Of a stretch of 37,877 bases of DNA, positions 31,742 to 37,877 are shown in pieces. The DNA is taken from the NCBI GenBank assembly GCA_037176905.1, contig JBBBWG010032518.1:1-37877 (forward strand), given 5' to 3'. The stretch is from Azolla pinnata. Taxonomy: Eukaryota; Streptophyta; Polypodiopsida; Salviniales; Salviniaceae. A program made the translations under genes and the position numbers. Each line of letters begins with the position of its first letter. Within the stretch, counting starts at the first letter, position 1. A model generated the notes under the pieces. It was not told where the DNA came from and ran no database searches. It was given only the letters and a program-made list of their open reading frames with translations.

Positions 31742-33368
31742 CTCCCGTCCCAAGTTCTTTCTTTCTCTTCCTCTGTCTTTTCTTTCCCCTTCTCTGTTTT
31801 CACCCAATTCTAGGCATAACATACATACACACACACAAACATGCATGCATACATTCATGGACAACATAAATGATTAATTTGGATTTGTTGTGATTAATTT
31901 GGATGTGTTTGATCAGTTGATTTTGCACGAATCGAGGGTTCGATTAATTCAGTTAATCGATTCATTGGTTGTTGGCTTTAATTAGTGGATTGCTTAATTG
32001 ATCGATTGACCAATTAGTCAATCAATTAACCGATGAATCAATCGATTTGGTCAATTAATTGATCTTTTTCTCTACCATGGAAAGCTCCAATTGTCGATTT
32101 CTTTGTTTGTGTGGTGATGATTCTAAATGGGTTTTCAAACCATTCGTAAATCCACCCCGTGATGATCAAACTACATTGGCTCAAGGCTTTTGATGAGCTA
32201 ATCAATTCTCTCTAATCCTCGTCAGAGATCTCTTTTTGTCATGCTAATCGATGAGGCATTCACCAATCAATTACAAATAAACAAAATCATGTTCCACTAA
32301 CATGCCAACTAACTAATCCAATAGCACCATAAATCTCTTATTCAAATTGGAATTGCTTCAGTGGTGGTGCATTGTACATCACTCAACTTTCTCAGCATTT
32401 CTTCGTTGAGTAGTCTTAAGCAGATCGCTAACATATAAATGAATACTTGATTGGATAACAGTTTTACAATCTCGCACTCACCATAAAAGTGTCATTTGAA
32501 ATAAGAAACCAAATTTGTATCTACGAATGTCAGACAACATAAAAAAGGTATCAATTTTTCAACATGATCGTGCAAACATATCAGCAAATGATCGTGCTAC
32601 TCTTTAGAAGCTTATGACCAAAAGCATATCAGCAAATGAGTGAGAGATACATACCAGTTCAACAACTGCTTTGCAATCTGATTCCCATTTAACACTTACA
32701 TTTCCACACAAAAGCTTTTGAACTCCTTGTTTTACCACATGAACAGAGAAAAAAAAAGAGAGAGACACAGCGGCCAGATGTGCATGCATGAGCCCTATGC
32801 AAATGCTAGAGTTTTCTTCCGTCATTATTCAATGTTCCACATACACAGAAGAAGAAGAAGAAGAAGAAGAAGAAGAAGAAAGAATACATGAAAGAGAGCA
32901 TACAAAAGAATGCTGATTCCAATATAAAAGCCGGATCCCCGTTCGAGCACCGAGAACCTCAAGGATAGCTGCTTCTTCCAAAGCATTCACTCTCAAAGAT
33001 TTCTGACATGGTAAAAAACCAAGAGATGTTTGGGGCTGCCCTCAACATAAGGTATAGGAACAAGATGTAGAAAACACTTGGTCTTACAAATTTTTGAAGC
33101 AAATGGCCCCACCCTTCCCCCCCATCCTAAGACAAATGGGGGGGGTATTGGTTATAAATAAATAATGATAACAATGAAAGACAGAGCATGAGCTTCAACA
33201 TCATAATAGATAGAATGCATTTCAACTTAGCCCCCATGACCAAATCTGTGGGCATTGCCTGATCCAATTTCTCGATACCTTGGTATTCACACTTCCAAAA
33301 TCTGCCACATTCATATATATATGTATATATAGAGAGGGAGAGAGAACCGGGCTTCTTTAAAATTTTGC
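31742..33368. other. Intergenic region between glyoxalase II and RabE; GAA microsatellite
   Basis: Upstream of glyoxalase II the sequence is rich in ATCGATT/CAATTAAT words (about 31910-32060). An AAG microsatellite lies at about 32849-32880. No gene recognised; part is 3' flank of the Rab gene. Confidence 0.5.
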
Positions 33369-35388
<2,020 letters not shown>

Positions 35389-35429
35389 TCTGTCTGCCAG
35401 GGAGGGAACGAAGAGGGTCAGATCTGTAC

Positions 35430-35461
35430 AAAGGGTAGAAGCAGAGACAGAGACAGAGAGG

Positions 35462-35492
<31 letters not shown>

Positions 35493-35635
35493 AGACAGAG
35501 ATGCTAATGGAAACGCATCGGGCGATGGAAGCTCGAGCTCCTCTGCACACAGAAGAAGAAGAAGAAGAAGAAGAAGAAGAAACAGAAAGAAAAGAAAAGA
35601 GAAGAAGAAGAAAGAAGAAGAAGAAGAAGTGTTCT
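35430..35635. repeat. GA and AAG microsatellites upstream of the RabE start
   Basis: AGAGAC/GAGAGA runs occupy about 35440-35502 and AAG runs about 35548-35632. On the transcribed (minus) strand these are CT and CTT tracts just 5' of the start codon, common in plant 5' leaders. They may lie in the leader or promoter. Confidence 0.85.
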
Positions 35636-35690
35636 TTGAATTTTCTTCACAGGAAAACAAAAACAGAACCTTAATCATGTAAACTCTTTC

Positions 35691-36110
35691 TGATTAGCAC
35701 TAATTCTAAATCATTGCTGGCTTGATTTGGCTTAATTTCTTGATTAACTACATCAAGCACAAGGGCATTAAGAGGAAATATCCTTCCGCGAATGCATGTA
35801 TTAGAAAAGGCCTAAAACGCGAAGTGTTGTGGGCTGTTGTGAGGATTTCTGGCCAGATTCAGCATCTTCTTCTTTCGATCCGCGTAATTCTAATGCAAAA
35901 TATCTTATGATTAGTACTAATTCTAAGGCATTGTTGACTTAATTGCTTGATTAACTGCACCAAGCACAAGGCATTAAGGGGGAAAGAGATCCTCCTTCCA
36001 CTAATGCATGTATTAGAAAAGGCCCAAAAAGCAAAGTATCGCGCTGTTGTGGGGCTTTCTGGCCAGATCAGCATCAGCATCATCTTCATCATCGTCATCA
36101 TCTTCCTGTA
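35691..36110. repeat. Tandem duplication of about 217 bp
   Basis: TGATTAGYACTAATTCTAA occurs at 35691 and 35908. Both copies continue with matching sequence (CATCAAGCACAAGG-like, ATGCATGTATTAGAAAAGGC, GGCCAGAT, CAGCATC) with substitutions and small indels. The duplicated unit lies between the RabE and LRR genes and encodes nothing that I recognise. Confidence 0.9.
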
Positions 36111-36389
36111 ATTCTGCTACTGGTGGCATGTGTTTTTTTTAAAAGCGGTGAATATGTGCGTGCACGAGTTTTATTCCTAAGCCTTTGGATCGGTGGATCG
36201 GGAGCATCTCGTATGGCATTCACCTGCCTCACATCATTTGGTATATGGGAGAGAATTGAAGCACCAAGAGCATCTTCCCCAACTGGAATGCCTCCTCCAC
36301 TGAAGACTCTGCTATAAGTTGACTGCTACGATTCGGCAACAATCGCAATAGCCAATTTGCCAACAATTCGGCAACAACAATGGTGGCAA

Positions 36390-36700
36390 ATCGGCTATAA
36401 ACCCTAAATCTCTCATAAATAGCCCTAATTTCTTTTATGCTCAAATACTGAATCTCTGATTACAAACTGTAAATCTCTCATACCGAGACCCTAAATATCG
36501 CTCATGCTCAAACCTAAATCACTCATGCTCAGACTTTGTACCTTTGATTAAAAACCCAAAGTTTTCACATGCTCGAACCCTCCATCTCAAATTTAAAAGC
36601 ATAGAACTCAAAACTCGAAATCTCTTGCGTTAAAACCCCTATATCTCTCATACTCAAACCCTAAATCTCTTATGCTGAAACCATAAATCGCTCATCCACA
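36390..36700. repeat. Degenerate repeat around AAACCCTAAATCTCTCATGCTC
   Basis: Words of the form CCCTAAATCTCTCATGCTCAAA recur about ten times with decay. The CCCTAAA core is the complement of the telomere-type motif, so this may be an old relative of the telomere-like arrays elsewhere in the window, in opposite orientation. Confidence 0.65.
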
Positions 36701-36949
36701 ATCGGGGAATGGTTGATTCAAGTTTGAAAGAGTGAATCAAACTTAAAAACATTCAAAGCAAGGCAACCCGGATGTATCTTTTCACTTGACCACTTTTTGC
36801 TTGGCCTTTGATGTCGGAGAGCGAGGATCTGCTTGACCTGGAGTGGGGCAATTTGTCAGAAAACCACCCACATTCCAGTGGAAGAAGGAAGCATACATTC
36901 TTTGTTGTTCTCACCAGATCCTTGAGCATCCAAAATGCCTCTAAATTTC

Positions 36950-37877
36950 TCAATAGAGCAGCACCACTTCTTCTCTCATGCCCTCCTTCCTTCTTTCCTC
37001 TCTGCTTTGCCTCAAGCTTCTCATCACAAATGCCACAAACTCCATTGCTTCCTGTACATCAATCCCAGCACCATCACCACCATCATCATCGTCGTTATAT
37101 TTGCGTACAAACTGTTGTATATGCTTGATCCGTAGAGACGGAAAGGAGCTTCTCGACCGGAATGCCTCTTCCCTGCACGACTCGCGCTGCCCTAACGCCT
37201 TCATGTCCATGAAATGGCATCGATTCGGATCCAGGCCCATGCTGCAGATCGCAGTTCTCACCGTCTCAGGCGCCATGGTTGTAGGGAATCCGAGCTTCTC
37301 GCACCCGACCAAGCTCAAAGCTTCCAATTTGTTCCCCACTCTCTCCACCAACATGCCATGAGGGAGCCTCTTGAGATCGGAGCAGTAACTCAGTCGGAAG
37401 TCTCGTAAACTGACGAGATTTCCGATGCCTTCGGGAAGAGATTCCAGAGATCTGCACCGCGTCAGATCGAGCGCACTTAAGGATGTTAGCAGCGAAATCC
37501 TCTCTGGAAGCGTCTGGAGATTCTCACATCCGCTCAAGTCGAGTGTTGATAAACTGTTTGCTAGGTTCTCGAACATGTTATCGGGGAGCCTCTTGAGATT
37601 GATGCAATCCCTTAGGAAAAGATGTTGCAAACTAGCGAGATTCGCCATGCCTTGCGAAAGGGATGTCATAGATTTGCACCCTGACAAATCAAGCCCGGTC
37701 AAAGACGTTAACCTCGAAATCCCCTCCGGAAGCATTTCAAGATTCTTGCATCTGCTCAAATCGAGACGCAATAAACTGTCTGTTATCTTCTCGAACATGT
37801 CATCGGGAAGCTTCTCGAGATCGGAGTACTGCCTTAGTCGGAGATATTTCAACTTGACGAGATTTCTCATGCCTTCA
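36950..37877 (-). CDS. C-terminal part of an LRR resistance-like protein, 5' end beyond the window
   Basis: The frame is open from the window edge for about 308 codons to TGA at 36950. About 200 residues are LRRs in the approximately 72-residue super-repeat also seen at 4.4-5.8 kb: NLVKLKYLRLRQYSDLEKLP, DDMFEKITDSLLRLDLSRC, KNLEMLPEGISRLTSLTGLDL, GCKSMTSLSQGMANLASLQ and so on. A C-terminal tail has FPTTMAPETVRTAICSMGLD, an acidic KYNDDDDGGDG and an Arg/Glu-rich end. Such LRRs typically follow an NB-ARC domain, which would lie to the right of the window; I cannot confirm it is there. No lesion is visible in this part, so it is probably the intact relative of the two relics. Confidence 0.85.
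   Translation of the reverse strand, partial: EGMRNLVKLKYLRLRQYSDLEKLPDDMFEKITDSLLRLDLSRCKNLEMLPEGISRLTSLTGLDLSGCKSMTSLSQGMANLASLQHLFLRDCINLKRLPDNMFENLANSLSTLDLSGCENLQTLPERISLLTSLSALDLTRCRSLESLPEGIGNLVSLRDFRLSYCSDLKRLPHGMLVERVGNKLEALSLVGCEKLGFPTTMAPETVRTAICSMGLDPNRCHFMDMKALGQRESCREEAFRSRSSFPSLRIKHIQQFVRKYNDDDDGGDGAGIDVQEAMEFVAFVMRSLRQSREERRKEGMREEVVLLY

Overview
This window is nuclear DNA of a land plant. The genes are split by GT-AG introns of roughly 60 to 1,000 bp. Telomere-type repeats are TTTAGGG. The gene set is plant-typical: a PLS-class pentatricopeptide (PPR) protein, a plastid-targeted AIR synthetase, a PUB42/43/44-type U-box E3 ligase, and NB-ARC/leucine-rich-repeat (LRR) resistance-gene relatives. 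The PPR style (long runs of GYxxxGxGEEALxCFExMQ / LKACGxxGxxxKGxxIH blocks) suggests a seed-free vascular plant such as a fern or lycophyte; that is inference, not proof.

Layout. 0.57-1.82 kb: a CAY-triplet satellite. 2.8-5.8 kb (+): a broken NB-ARC/LRR gene. 7.06-10.16 kb: an intact AIR synthetase gene (purM/PUR5 type, eight coding exons, 388 aa) on the minus strand. 13.10-15.96 kb: an inverted, decayed copy of the same gene on the plus strand. Between the two arms lie AAG and 20-bp repeats, an interstitial telomere-type array, and a 2.1-kb block that is a rearranged copy of the region upstream of the U-box gene. 16.5-16.8 kb: a second LRR relic. 17.3-19.6 kb (-): an intronless PPR gene with an approximately 200-bp tandem repeat running into its 5' end. 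20.4-23.1 kb: the source-like copy of the block seen between the purM arms. 23.2-27.4 kb (+): the U-box/ARM-repeat ubiquitin ligase, three exons, with a 100-N assembly gap in intron 2. 28.5-31.7 kb (-): cytosolic glyoxalase II, seven exons. 33.4-35.4 kb (-): a Rab8/RabE GTPase, eight exons. 36.95 kb to the edge (-): an LRR gene of the same family as the 2.8-5.8 kb relic, open at the window end.

The genes do not form one pathway. purM makes aminoimidazole ribonucleotide for purine synthesis, glyoxalase II detoxifies methylglyoxal adducts, RabE acts in exocytic traffic, the U-box protein marks targets with ubiquitin, and the PPR protein is probably an organelle RNA factor. The notable biology is structural. 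There is an approximately 3-kb-arm inverted repeat of a housekeeping gene with one dead arm. A 223-bp stretch is perfectly identical between the two arms although they are diverged elsewhere. The spacer segment is circularly permuted relative to its relative near 21-23 kb. Exon joins were worked out by hand from reading frame, splice sites and family conservation; no alignment program or database search was run.
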